From Salvia splendens (taxonomy: Eukaryota > Streptophyta > Magnoliopsida > Lamiales > Lamiaceae): a stretch of DNA of 64,000 nucleotides. This document shows, one piece after another, positions 1-12,131 of this stretch (the stretch's first letter is position 1; each line of letters begins with the position of its first letter). The stretch is from positions 496,001 to 560,000 of the forward strand of contig NC_056049.1 in assembly GCF_004379255.2 (NCBI RefSeq), given 5' to 3'. The notes under the pieces are model-generated. The model made no database searches and was not told where the DNA came from. It saw nothing but the letters and a program-made list of their open reading frames with translations. Made by a program: the position numbers and the translations under genes.

Positions 1-198
1 AACCAAACAGTTGGGTAGTTTTGTTTCATTTCAACAATTGGCATAATATCCATAACTGAAACAAATGATACTTCCTCCTTGAGATACAAAGTATGCGAAC
101 CTCCCAATTTTATTGAATCCCTTGGATGGGAATGTAAGCTTCCACTGAATTTCGAGCAAGCGATTTTCACCAAGAATATCGATACACCCGAAACCTCC

Positions 199-3149
199 TC
201 ACTGTTTGCTTAAATTACGAATGACATACTGAAGGATGCCTCCATGGTCAAAGTATGCCAGTTCGACCTGCAGAATCAAAATAACTCGGTCACACACTCC
301 ACCTAAATCATATTCCGTGTTTCTTATTTTGATAATGACCTAGGAAACGTACCTCAGTGTCAAACCGCAAGGTACATGTGAAAGATTTTCCAGCATCTGT
401 TGTCACGGTAATATCTTGTCCAGGCCTAATATCGCTGACCTTCGCTGGAAGATCGATGGTGTAGCGCTCATGTCCGGTTAAACCAAGTGTTTCTGCATCC
501 TCACCAGCCTTGAAGCAAAGTGGAACTATACCCATGCCAACTAAATTACTGCGATGAATCCTCTCAAAACTCTTTGATATCACAGCTTTGACACCCTGGT
601 TTAAAGAATGGTCAACAAGAATAGAGTTAAATGACTAATTCTGAATAAGAAAAAGCTACGGATAACATATAACGACGGTATCGCAAAAATCACTCACCTG
701 GAGCATTGGCCCCTTGGCAGCCCAATCCCGAGAACTACCACTACCATACTCTGCTCCAGCAATAACAATGGTATCCTGCCCAGCTGACTTGTATCTCTGA
801 GGAAAGATCATATAAAATCACAACACAACTTCAGTCAAAATATATATATATATAACCCTACAGTTGTTTATTTCTAACAAGAAACTCTCCTCCCCGACCC
901 CTCTAATATAAGTATGTTGTGTGTGTATTCATGTGCATGTTGTGTTTGTGTTCGTACCATTGCAGCATCACATACAGACAGTTTCTCCCCTGTTGGAATG
1001 TGAATGGTCTTTGGCCCCACTTCGCCATTCAGCAGTTTGTTCACTATTCTGATATTGGCGAAGGTACCCCTGGCCATAACCTCATCATTACCACGACGGC
1101 TACCATAGGAGTTGAAATCCCTTCGGTCAACGCCACGCTCCATTAAATACTTTGCAGTCGGACTATCTTTGTGGATACTTCCAGCAGGAGAGATGTGGTC
1201 AGTTGTGATACTATCACCAAACAACAGCAAGCAATACGCATCCTTCACTCCACGGGCACCAGGTGGGCCCATCGTCATGCCAGAGAAATATGGAGGCTTG
1301 TGTATGTATGTTGAGTTGGGGTCCCATCCATAAAGACTTGATGAAGGTACAGATAACTGATTCCAAAATTCATTTCCCTTTGTAATGGCCTCATAAGTAC
1401 TCTTGAACATTTCAGGAAGGACACTCGACTGAACAACCTGCACAAGTACAATTCAAATCCAATTTACATATTGGTCCCAATCTGTATAATATTAACAGAT
1501 ATGGATAAGAAGAATATGCCTGTGCAATTTCTTCACTGCTAGGCCAGATATCCCTGAAATAAACACTTTTCCCATCTTTTCCAGTTCCAATTGGCTCTTT
1601 CTCAAAGTCGATATCAACCTGGAAAATACAGCACGAGAAGGAGGAACAAGGTAAATATTTTTCGCAAATTCCATGGCCCACCTGGCAACTACATTAAATA
1701 TAACCATCATAATTTAATGAATGGCTTCTGTCCAAAGAACAGAAAACCACACATCTAGCCCACCAAACTTTTGCTTGAGCAGAAAAGGACGAGTCATATA
1801 ACAACATAGTTTGAGATCTATATATCTGACTGCCTATCTGTAACTGATTCAAATACTTAAGCAAGGTCCACTGGAAAGTATAAAATTATAGATGATCACA
1901 TCCTTTTTATTTGTAAATAAGAGAGGTGGTTGTGGGTGCAGCCGGACAAACCGCAGCCAGGGCCCACCCTATTAATTAATTTAATTATGTTAAATTAGTT
2001 ATCCAATGCATACAATGAGTTTATGAAATAAAGATTGCTAATATAACAGCATTTAATCAATACTTAGGCATACCGTTCCAGCTAGTGCATAAGCCACAAC
2101 TAATGGAGGTGAAGCAAGATAGTTAGCTCGGGTTAGTGGATGAACACGGCCCTCAAAGTTCCTATTTCCAGAAAGCACGGCAGCAGCAACAAGGTCTGAC
2201 AAATCAGAAGAAGGTACTTCAGTACAATACAACTATTGAAAGTTGAGAGACCCACATAGCATAACTTCGTGCATTTTATATTGACTACATGCATTCAGCA
2301 CTCAATTACACCCATTCCCACCCATCGTCAAAGATCAGTGCTATATCTAGAGCATAATACTTCCAACATTACCTAAATTTTGTCGACAAAAAAATATTGA
2401 ATTCTATAGCAATTAAATTTTGGTCAAGTGACTGTTGTGTCGATCAATCAAGGAGGACAAAACAATCATTGGACAATTTTATCAAAAAGTCCAAGAGAGG
2501 GAAACACATAATACCATTGTCAGCTATAATTGAAGACACTGATTCATCAAGATCTCCAGAATTTCCAATACAGGTTGTGCAACCATAGCCAACAATATTA
2601 AATCCTTGTTGGTTCAAGTACTTTTGCAAACCACTACAAGAAGTAAAGAAAAATTAGTATTGATGGTAATGGTATCGAACCCAAGCAGGTCCAATAGAAA
2701 ATATAGTACCTCTGAAGCAAATATTTTGTCACAACACCAGAACCTGGGGCAAGACTTGTTTTTACCCATGGCTTTACCTGTCCAATAGTTATTACACTAC
2801 ACATCAGAAATCATAGCAGGAAGAATCTCACCATCAGTGAAACTCATCAGGATTGAATAGAAAGAACAAATAAAACAAAAGACAAGCATATAACACAAAC
2901 CTCCAACCCCAGCTCACAAGCCTTCTTTGCAACAAGAGCAGCTCCAAGCATGACACTCGGGTTTGATGTGTTTGTGCAACTTGTAATAGCTGCAATAACA
3001 ACACTTCCATGCCTCAGTTCTGCAGGTTGCCCTTGGAATGAGAACTTTACTACCTTCTCTTGTTGTTCCTTGGGTACAGCAAAACCCTGAATGAATAGAA
3101 AAGAAAGTTATAAAACCAAACAAAACACAATCAGAAATTAATAAAAGGA

Positions 3150-3183
<34 letters not shown>

Positions 3184-6100
3184 CCAATAAATATATAAAT
3201 AATGTCTATGCCACATGGGAAAACTATGGTCTGTATTTTTCATATCTACTATTCATCCAAAGGAAAATCTTATAAAAAGTTTATCTACCTTGAAACCAAC
3301 TTTATTATCCAGACACGAGTGCCAATCAGATTTCATATCTTTTAAAGGAACTCGATCATGAGGCCTGCATAACACAAAAAGGATTTATTATGTGTGTTTT
3401 TGTCAACTCGTTTCCATTTTACGATGAGATAAATCATTATAACTCGAACAATTCAACGCCAGAAAAAACATTTAGCATACCTTTTAGGACCTGAAATACA
3501 GGGTACGACTTCAGCAAGATCCAACTCCAAATACGATGAGTACAGTCTCTCTTGTTGAGGCTGTGCAACCAATACTCTCGAGTAAGCCACAGTTCTCCAT
3601 CATTATTACAAAAAAACTAAGACTAAAAACCAAAATGTTATTATTGTACCTCCTTGTAGTCTATGAACATTTTGTTTGCACGCAAGTACGCCTCTATCAT
3701 TTCAACCTAGATAAGTTAGGGTAAGAAACTCAATGATCCCTGGACTCAAAAGTTGTGGGTATTATTGCAACATAAAAATATGAATACCAACCGTCTCATC
3801 ACTCCTTCCAGTCAACTTCAGGTATTCTAATGTTACATGATCAACTGGAAAGAATCCCATGGTAGCTCCATACTCAGGAGACATATTTGCAATAGTCGCC
3901 CTATCCGCCAAGGATAACTGACCCATTCCCTCACCTATAAAATGGAGATTAATAAATAACTTCTAAACCATTACAAAAACATATATAACCATTCAGTTCT
4001 CAGCAGAATTACCATAGAACTCAACAAACTTTCCGACCACACCATGTTTTCTCAGCATTTGGGTGACTGTTAAAACCAGATCAGTTGCAGTGACCCCATC
4101 ATGCAATTTCCCAGAAAGCTTAAAACCAACAACTCCGGGCAGAACCATGCTCATTGGCTACAATTAGTACAAGGAACAAGAGTGATATTAAACTGATTGG
4201 AAAAATATAAAAAAGAATATGAGAGGAAATTACAAAGCAACTAAAGTTACACATCCATAGACATAGAGCGAAAAAATTTGCTACACTAGATTTGTATTTT
4301 GATGAGAAAATCACATGTAGTCAATTTCAAGAGAAAAATAAAGAGATGGTTATGCAAAAGAATAGCACAGTATTACACTATCATAGAGGTGATCGCAAAA
4401 TACTTCTCCAATGAAAATAGGTACAGCATAAACCGGTTCAGATATCAGAATAAACACTTCAAATATATCTTTACTAAAAAGTAAATCTCTATATAATCTG
4501 CAGAATCAACAAAAGTATAAATGGTATAGTACATGTCAAAAAAAAGTAACAGCTTACCTGCCCAAGCATTGTAGCCTCAGCTTCAATTCCACCAACTCCC
4601 CATCCAGCAACACCCAATCCATCAATCATGGTGGTATGAGAATCGGTACCGACAACACTATCAGGGTAAAGGATGCCTTCAGTATTGAAAACAACCCGTC
4701 CAAGATACTCAAGATTCACCTATTTTTTTTTACATTTCATCAATGTGAGATTGAAGTATTGTACAAAGTACAAGTGTTATGCTAATATTACAAGCTCCCA
4801 TATCTGGATGGTATTCAGGTACATAACTTGAGATCAAGATCAAGCTAACTTAGATTTTGATTTTATTATTAACACAACCGACGATATTTGCCATACCTGA
4901 TGGACAATACCAGAACCAGGAGGGACAACAAGCATGTTGCGGAAGGCAGTGGATCCCCATTTAAGAAAAGCAAACCTTTCTTTGTTTCTCTTGAATTCAA
5001 GGTCCATGTTAGCCTGAACAGCATTTTCTGATCTGGCTACATCAACCTGAACTGAGTGATCGATGACGAGATCTACAGGAACCTGGAGACATTTGGTACA
5101 GATAAAGACATCATCAGGAGCCATTACATGATGGAGATTACACAAGAAAACATGTCTATACACATCATTTCATGCAACTAGCACTTTCATGGGCTTGTGT
5201 ATAGACGGTCACATAACAATACACAACTGCTTAAATCTAACTATCATCCTTCAGCAAGTAGAAGATTATAGCACAAAAGATGAAGATACTTACCAAAGGA
5301 TTGATTTTGTCTGGATTGCTACCAAGGTCCTTGATAGCCTCCCGCATAGAAGCAAGGTCAACTACGGCTGGAACTCCTGTGAAGTCCTACAGAAAATAAT
5401 TCAAAAGACAAGTTAAGATAACAAACCAGAGTGTATACACCAATTGTCAGTACTAGAATTGTGTACGAATCACCAAGGTCATGTCTAATTTTCCCCACCT
5501 GTAGCAGAACACGAGCTGGCTTGAAAGGGATCTCAACTTGCTTTGGTGCAGACTTTTCCCAATCAATAATTTTTTCCACATCCTCCTTGGTGACTTGGAA
5601 GTTGTCACAGTTTCTTATGGCTGACTCTAGGAGTATCTTGATGGAAAATGGAAGTTTTTCTGCAGAGCATGACACCATCATTAGAAGAAAAAAAAAATGA
5701 ATTCTTGTTGCAGGATAAAAAATAACACTAAGAGTGACAGTGGAAGAAGAAAGAAAAAACAGAGGAACCTCAAGAATGCATCCTTACCAATTCTAGGATC
5801 GTTAAGGGCAGGAAGGCTATAGAATTTCCCAAATTCACCTCCTGCAGGCCTTGGAAGTCCAGATAAAATTCCATTGAACGGATGTTCTGAAGCTGCATGT
5901 TTAGATAAACCTTATCTTAAAACCATAACAAAAGCTACAAAAGAACAAGCAGGACAAAATGCCCAGTTACTTTTCTCAATGACAATATGAGAGCATCTAG
6001 AACTGATCACTAGACCTTCATGGTTTCATATGTGTGCATATATGTGTTTGTGTTCATACATACACTTGACAACAAATCAAGCAGTTACCTCAATGAGCCC

Positions 6101-6869
6101 TCACAAAAAACAATATAATCATCCATGGACGCATGTCATTTTAAAGACAAAATTTTATCAAGTCCAGACACCTTCCACATAAGTAGAATTGATACAAACA
6201 CACACTAGCTATCAAACAACAATCTTGATATATCTGCTTTCGTTAACACCCATGCATCAATGATCAATTAGTTATTATTTAACCAGAACAGTTACCAAAA
6301 AATTAGTTCTCCAGTTGATCTTAGCAATACTCCCCACCAACACTAGCATTTCATATCTAACTGACACATACTGAAACGAATCCATCGAAATCAGATAAGA
6401 TCAGGTTTGAACATCAATCACAACCACTCCGCCAAAATCAGAAAGCATCGCTACAAACTACACTTCAAAAACATCCCGATCACCGAAAACAGATCAATTA
6501 CGAGCTCTGGAATTCGTCAGATCACAAAACGAACTCTACGCTAGCAATTAGCGATTAGATCACAACAGAACTCAATATCAGTGAGAACACATCCGTCATA
6601 CCCATGGCAGCGATCTTCCGGTCGAGAGCAGGAGAGGCAGCTCCGATCTGAGCTCTGAGACTGACGCGCGACCGTGAATCAGCTCCGCGACTCCACCGGA
6701 GAGCCGACGAGAAGCTCGGCGATCGGCGAGACGGAGGCGGCACGAAGTTGGAGAAGGTTCCAGAAGACGGAGGGGAGAGAGAGGAAGCGAAACGAAGTGC
6801 GCGAGCTCTGAAAATGGGAGACGGTGATGAAGAGGTTGACGGTGAAGCGTAGTAGGTGGATAAGAACAT
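199..6869 (-). CDS. ACO: Aconitate hydratase, mitochondrial-type (about 20 exons)
   Basis: Aconitase isomerises citrate to isocitrate through cis-aconitate in the TCA and glyoxylate cycles, using a [4Fe-4S] cluster. The first exon (6602-6869) encodes a Ser/Arg/Pro-rich leader of about 90 residues that looks like a mitochondrial presequence. Core exons follow at about 5775-5890, 5504-5660, 5295-5386, 4899-5081, 4559-4720, 4012-4156, 3791-3935, 3640-3710, 3480-3560, 3288-3365, 2900-3090, 2711-2779, 2511-2640, 2072-2200, 1520-1622, 957-1440, 700-800, 353-597 and 199-269. Cluster-ligand motifs are visible: SCTNTSNP near 3000 and [10 protein letters not shown] near 2580. The substrate-binding stretch GSGSSRDW lies near 740. 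The last exon ends in a TGA at 199-201. I see no frame break, but exon ends are approximate. Many plant aconitases are dual-localised between mitochondria and cytosol; the long leader favours mitochondria. Positions 1-198 are 3' flank or 3' UTR. Confidence 0.95.
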
Positions 6870-7814
6870 AGAACAGATTAAAATAGATATTTATGGTCAG
6901 AAACCCTAAAAAGGGAGTGATAAATGCATTTTTTTGTTACCTTCTATAGATACGGATATGTGTATGTATACATGGCGGGAGTGAGTGTGTGAGCAACGAT
7001 TTTTCCTTTTATTTTATTTTATTTATTTATTTATAGGAATATACCAGAGGCGGAGTAATCATAGTATTCATTGCGTCTAGAATTGTAGTGGCTGGTTGGT
7101 GTTCATGTAGCTGATCTGAACCGTTGGATATGGCTATGGACGGCTGCGATTGAACCGAGATGTAAGAAGATTTTCTTTCTTTTTGTGATGGAGACACATG
7201 GACATGTCATCATATATGTAATCCACGTGCGAGTAACAGAAAAACATTATCCTATTAAAATTTGATAAATTCAATAATGACTTAATTCCATGTTGTAATC
7301 ACTAATCAATACTTAATTTTTTGATAAAATGATGTACTAATACTCCTAACAAATAGAATAATCAATCGCTTATGAAGAATATAGGAAGTTCATTAATAAC
7401 TACTACTAATAAATTATTCATAATTTAATCTTAGGAAATCTCATTAAAACCTTATTAGTATTAGTTTCATATTATAGATGACCTTATGTTAATCTTAGGA
7501 AAAATCAATTGAATTTCTTGGACAATTTAATTCTTCTATTAATAACTAGTTGTTGATTTGGTAGTGAAATTGTCCAAAACATGAGCCCATATAATTATTT
7601 TCATAATTATGAATCTTGGTTTGTTATAAGATATGTAAAAGCCCAATTAAGTTGCAAGTTGTCACTTAAGAAAATCCACAAATCATATATCTAAAGTTCA
7701 CGTCCAAGCCCACACAATTTATTTACTAGTTAGTACAGAGTAGTATTTTGTTCGAGGTTAGTAAATTAAATTATTAGGTCTATTCATATATTTTTAAACA
7801 AAATTTATTTATTA
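6870..7814. other. Intergenic; 5' flank of the aconitase gene
   Basis: No gene is visible. The first 200 bases upstream of the aconitase ATG should hold its promoter and leader. No clear TATA box was identified. The rest is AT-rich without recognisable repeats. Confidence 0.5.
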
Positions 7815-8037
7815 CTCCATCCGCCCCACACAAAAATATGCACTATTTATTTTTTTGTCCGTTCCACAAGAATATGCGTTTTCTAGTTTTTAAAAATCTT
7901 TTCTATCTAATGAGGTGACTCATTCTCCACTAACAATACTTTAATTACTTTTTCTCTCGACCTCTCTCTTACTTTACCAATTTTACATTAGAACTCGTGT
8001 CATCCCTAAAATTTATATTCTTTAGGGACGGAGGGAG
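7815..8037. mobile_element. Stowaway-type MITE
   Basis: The element is 223 bp with terminal inverted repeats of the CTCCNTCCG type at one end and CGGAGGGAG at the other. It is flanked by TA on both sides (7813-7814 and 8038-8039), the Tc1/Mariner Stowaway target duplication. It has no coding capacity. An internal CCCTAAA/TTTAGGG palindrome lies close to the right end. Confidence 0.85.
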
Positions 8038-8268
8038 TATGTCTATTTTTTTATTAATGAGGTAAAACGAAAGCCAATACATACGTACTAATTAAATAAA
8101 TAAAATGAGGAGGAAGATACTTCTTAAGGTCCTTTCTAGGCTATTTATATCAAATTGAAATATATACCAAAAGATAATCAAAATTTTGAACACAAAATAT
8201 ATTCGAAAGTGATACGTCATCCAAAATAACATAAAAGTATAAAATGATCAACCTGTCATATAACAATA

Positions 8269-8357
8269 TAATAACAACAACAACAATCCAGTGGACGGTA
8301 TAATAACAACAACAACCCGCTGGACGGTATAACAACAACAACGACTCGTTGGACGGG
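8269..8357. repeat. Minisatellite, about 3 copies of a 28-30 bp unit
   Basis: Three consecutive units each consist of an AACAACAAC run followed by a TGGACGG-type end. They differ by a few substitutions and small length changes. No function is visible. Confidence 0.75.
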
Positions 8358-8555
8358 ACAAATCACATGCCGACCTACTCTATATACGAGGAAGGTCAAA
8401 GTATGTATCATGTGTAGAGGTGAGCAGAAAGATCAATCCCTACAATGAACAATGCATGAGGTGGACCCAAAAGTGATCAATCCCCCACACGAAATATGCA
8501 TCATTATGACTCAAAAATGTCGAAAACAGCTTGATTCATATTCGTAGGTTCAACT

Positions 8556-8745
8556 TGTGGTGAAGCAAACCATATCTCATATCGGAGAATGAACAAGAGT
8601 TGCAAGCATATAAATGGGCTACCCCAACTCCATTAGTATGAGGCCTTTTGGGGAGTACCCCAAGAGCAAAACCGTGAGGGCTTTGCCCAAAGCGGACAAT
8701 ATCATACTAATGTGGAGTTCGGGTGTGCACCACCGATACCCAACA
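8556..8745 (+). repeat. Left LTR of the TRIM
   Basis: This 190-bp direct repeat begins TGTGGTGAAGC and ends in CCCAACA. A TATAAATG sequence near 8609 could be the element promoter. Confidence 0.93.
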
Positions 8746-8746
8746 G

Positions 8747-8758
8747 TGGTATCAGAGC
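8747..8758 (+). other. tRNA-iMet primer-binding site of the TRIM
   Basis: TGGTATCAGAGC lies one base after the left LTR. This is the standard plant LTR-retrotransposon primer-binding site. Confidence 0.93.
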
Positions 8759-8926
8759 CCTGGTTCAGGGGCTGGCCCTGTGTGGCTCGGGGTTCGATGG
8801 TTTGCGCTTGCAAGTTCTCCGATGTCTCTGCGTGAGCTCGACCAAGACTTGTGGTGACCTGGTGACCTGTAACATGGGGCACAGACATGTGGTCTTGGTC
8901 TGGTGGTCTTGGTTTGAGGGGAGGAT

Positions 8927-9116
8927 TGTGGTGAAGCAAACCATATCCCACATCGGAGAATGAACAAGAGTTGCAAGCATATAAATGGGCTACCCCAACT
9001 CCATTAGTATGAGGCCTTTTGGGGAGTACCCCAAGAGCAAAACCGTGAGTGTTTTGCCCAAAGCGGACAATATCATACTAATGTGGAGTTCGGGTGTGCA
9101 CCACCGATACCCAACA
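8927..9116 (+). repeat. Right LTR of the TRIM
   Basis: Second copy of the 190-bp repeat, ending at the CAACA/CAACT junction that starts the right target duplication. Confidence 0.93.
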
Positions 9117-9557
9117 CAACTAATTATAAATTTGACTCGAGTTATTAAGTTAACAACGAAGATAAATATTTACAATATTTATTTGATATCTCTAAATGGT
9201 GATGTTATGACTTTTATGAGATCAATTATACTGTCTGTAAGGATTTATATGTTTCAACAGAGCACATTTGAAAGAATTTGTATTAACTCACACCATTTAG
9301 TATATGATTATTTGTGTAATGTCATATTCCAAATATACAAAGTAATTAAAAATTTTGTTTTATTCTTCGTCCCACTTCATAAAATGTCAATTAAAAATAT
9401 GTGCAGCTGAAAATGAATCAAATCTTTTAATTAGTGTTTAATTCATTGTATGTTATCTTATTTTATATACTACTTAAATTGAAGGATGAATAAATAGGAT
9501 ACTGATCAGTCATTCTTAATTCTTAAAGAGAAATAAATGTCCAATTTAAATTACTAA

Positions 9558-9585
9558 CTAGTGTCACGCCCGTGCGATGCACGGG
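9558..9585 (-). mobile_element. Helitron-like 3' terminus (CTAG end plus hairpin)
   Basis: Read on the minus strand, a 7-bp-stem hairpin (CCCGTGC and GCACGGG, 9569-9585) is followed after seven bases by CTAG and then T. This is the layout of Helitron 3' ends: a GC hairpin, a short gap, CTRR, and insertion next to T. The body would extend to the right of 9585. Its 5' TC end was not located, and no Rep/Hel coding sequence is visible, so it would be non-autonomous or a remnant. Confidence 0.6.
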
Positions 9586-10570
9586 TCATTTTAATTTCTT
9601 CATATTTATTTCATTTTGCGAAATAAAAGTTGTGAAATGATAAATAAAATAATATTCGACATCCTCTTACTTTGGATTATACTTTTTCAATCACATTAAC
9701 CCCACATAGACACAAGAGTATGTTTAAATGCTACCTTTTCTTAAAAATGTTAATACGATCACATTAAAATTTCAACACATATTTGTGTTGACATTTTAAT
9801 AAATTGTCTTGACATTTAAATATCAGACTTAAAATTAAAAAGCATTTTAAATTTGTGAAAATATGAATTAACCGTTGAGTTATAACTGTAGGAGCAAGTT
9901 TACGTTGCAATAATTTAATATTGCACTGGTGAGACACTTTCTAGTCGAGATTCATTTCATTGCAATATAGCGACCTTATACACTAAAAACTCAAACCTTG
10001 AAACCTAAATCCTAAACCCTTAACTTTAAAATATACTCATCATAACCAACAAATGAGCCAAATTTTGATATATGTTGAATTTTAGTATTTTCACATTAAA
10101 AAAAATATTATTTGCTAGTATTTTAAAAATTTATTCAAATCAAAGGAAGACCGTGCCTTGTTAATATTTTTGAGAATTTGTATGCATGTTTATAATGATA
10201 GATTGAAATTAAAGTCTAGGGGGAAAAAATTGAATCTTTATTTCATTACACTTGTAAATCTATTTGGAGATTTTATTTATAAGACCAATTATTACTACTA
10301 TTGGTCTAAATAGCCAAAAATAATCAATAAGTACCTTCATTTTATCATTAACCACGATTATGGGATAAAATTCTAAATATATGTAATCAAAATAATCCAT
10401 AAATATATAATAAAAGATACTTAAAGATCAACATCATCGGCAACAACAAATATAATATGATACTTGATAACATGCTAACCAAAATATAAAATTGAATAGA
10501 GTGATGGACGAATTACCGATAGCAAAAAATAATGAACAATCGAGAAACCAATTAGTAAATGAACAAATCA
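9586..10570. other. AT-rich non-coding; possible Helitron body
   Basis: No gene is visible. If the terminus at 9558 is a Helitron 3' end, at least part of this stretch is its body. No tandem repeats or captured exons were recognised. Confidence 0.35.
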
Positions 10571-10585
10571 AGAAACCAATTATTT

Positions 10586-10902
10586 TTCGGTATACCGTTA
10601 CCGTTACCATACCGTTATTACGGTATACCGTACCGTGTTTCGGTATACCGTTAAAAAACGGTATACCGTACCGTGTTTCGGTATACCGTTAAAAAACGGT
10701 ATACCGAAACACGGTACGGTATACCGTAATAACGGTATGGTAACGGTATCAAAAAATATCATACCGAATTTCCGGTATACCGGAATTTCGGTATACCGAA
10801 AATTCGGTACGGTATCGGTATTGAATTTTGTCATACCGTACTTTCCGGTACGGTATGCGGTATGGCACGGTCGGTACGGTATACCGTACCGACCCACCCC
10901 TA
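10586..10902. mobile_element. GGTATACC-rich element with a long internal palindrome (hAT-like end)
   Basis: CGGTATACCG and CGGTACGG units recur across 320 bp. Arms at about 10598-10650 and 10695-10747 are near-perfect inverted repeats of more than 50 bp around a short spacer that repeats the same units. The right end, read on the minus strand, starts TAGGGGTGGGTCGG. This resembles the ends of many plant hAT elements. No coding region is visible. The left boundary and target duplication were not determined. Confidence 0.6.
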
Positions 10903-10914
10903 AGTAGACTATTA

Positions 10915-11607
10915 GAGCATCCACATCCGTGCTCTTGTCAACGAGCACGGATGTGGACCCGGACCCACTCTTACTCGCTGCTCTTAGGTAAGAGCACAAA
11001 ACTCACATCCGTGCTCTTCCGCAAGGACATGCTCAAAGGTCCCACCATTCTATTATTCAATTTAAATAAACACAATATTAAAATGCATTAAAAATAACCG
11101 AAATAATATTACAAAATACAAAAAAAAATTAAAAATTACATAATTAAAATCCTAAAAATTAAAATTTTCTTCATTAAAGTCTTAAAAATTAAAAATTACA
11201 TAATTTAAATCCTAAAAATTAAAAATTACATAATTAAATTCATAAAATTAAAAAAACTCACTACTTGTGGCCGAATTTCGCCCAAATAGATGATGAATGT
11301 GTGTATTTATAGATGATTTTGGGATTAATTTTTTTAAATTTAAAAAAATCAAAAAATGGTAATAAAATATGTATATTTTTGGGAATCCAAAAATATATTT
11401 TTTAAAATTTTTGGTATTATTTTTTATTTTTTTTAAAAAAATGTCAACGGCCAATAAAAACGCGACACGTCGCCCTGCTCGCTGGCACGGACGTGCTCTT
11501 AGCTAAGAGCATCGTCGTGCCAGCGGCAAGAGCGCAGCGGCGGACAGTGGTGCCGTGCCGCTGGCACGGACGGACGGACAGCGGTGTGCTCTCCGTTGTG
11601 GATGCTC
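10915..11607. mobile_element. PIF/Harbinger-type non-autonomous element
   Basis: The element is 693 bp with 10-bp terminal inverted repeats: GAGCATCCAC at the left and GTGGATGCTC at the right. It is flanked by TTA on both sides (10912-10914 and 11608-11610), the usual PIF/Harbinger target duplication. Inside both ends are further copies of GCTCTT/AGAGC. The middle (about 11110-11250) holds three to four imperfect AATTAAAAATTACATAA-type repeats. No transposase is present. Confidence 0.88.
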
Positions 11608-11924
11608 TTATATAGAAAAGTCTCAATCATCAAGTTGGATTCAAGTGGACCTAAATTGGAGAACGTCACTACTTAAAAATAACTGGTGTAAAATGCCCAA
11701 CTTTATGGCCCATTTATATGAAGATAGCAACATTTCTAGAAAAAAAAACTGAAAATTGATTTTTGGTTATAATAATAGATTGAGTAATTTATATTCGAGC
11801 CGTTTCTATATCAAGTTTAGGTTATTTCGACCAAACACTAATCCACCCCGATTTTGGGCTAACGGGATAACTGATTATATCTTTCATGCGCGTAGCGATG
11901 TACTCATGTACACATTGTATAGTA

Positions 11925-12131
11925 CTCCATCAGTTCACAATAGTAAAGTCATTTCATTTTCTATACTCGTTTTGAAAAGTTAATTATAAATAGTTAAAGT
12001 TGAGAAAGAGTAAAGTAAGAGAGAATACTGCAAAGAAGAGTCTTATCTATAGTATTATATATTTTACTTTATTTTTTTTCCACTTTAATTATTTTTCTAA
12101 AACAGATGCAGAAAATGTGGAACGAATGGAG
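11925..12131. mobile_element. Stowaway-type MITE, diverged
   Basis: The element starts CTCCAT after TA (11923-11924) and ends ATGGAG before TA (12132-12133). Length and inner sequence fit the Stowaway group, although the inverted repeats have drifted. Confidence 0.65.

Larger units (their letters stand above)
8556..9116 (+). mobile_element. TRIM (terminal-repeat retrotransposon in miniature), complete
   Basis: This is a 561-bp non-coding LTR element. Two 190-bp direct repeats (8556-8745 and 8927-9116) start with TG and end with CA. By eye they differ at only about four positions. A primer-binding site TGGTATCAGAGC at 8747-8758 is complementary to the 3' end of plant initiator tRNA-Met. A purine-rich tract (about 8915-8925) precedes the right LTR. 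A 5-bp target duplication CAACT flanks it (8551-8555 and 9117-9121). The 181-bp interior encodes nothing, so the element must use proteins supplied by other retrotransposons. Confidence 0.95.

Noticed and set aside
1918..1975. A GC-richer patch in an aconitase intron
   Set aside because: It is too short and lacks terminal repeats or target duplication, so no element can be called.
8150..8341. A minus-strand frame over the CAACAA minisatellite
   Set aside because: It is a low-complexity translation of a tandem repeat.
8269..9116. A CRISPR-like array of direct repeats
   Set aside because: The repeats are a three-unit minisatellite and two LTRs. There are no regular spacers, and the DNA is plant nuclear.
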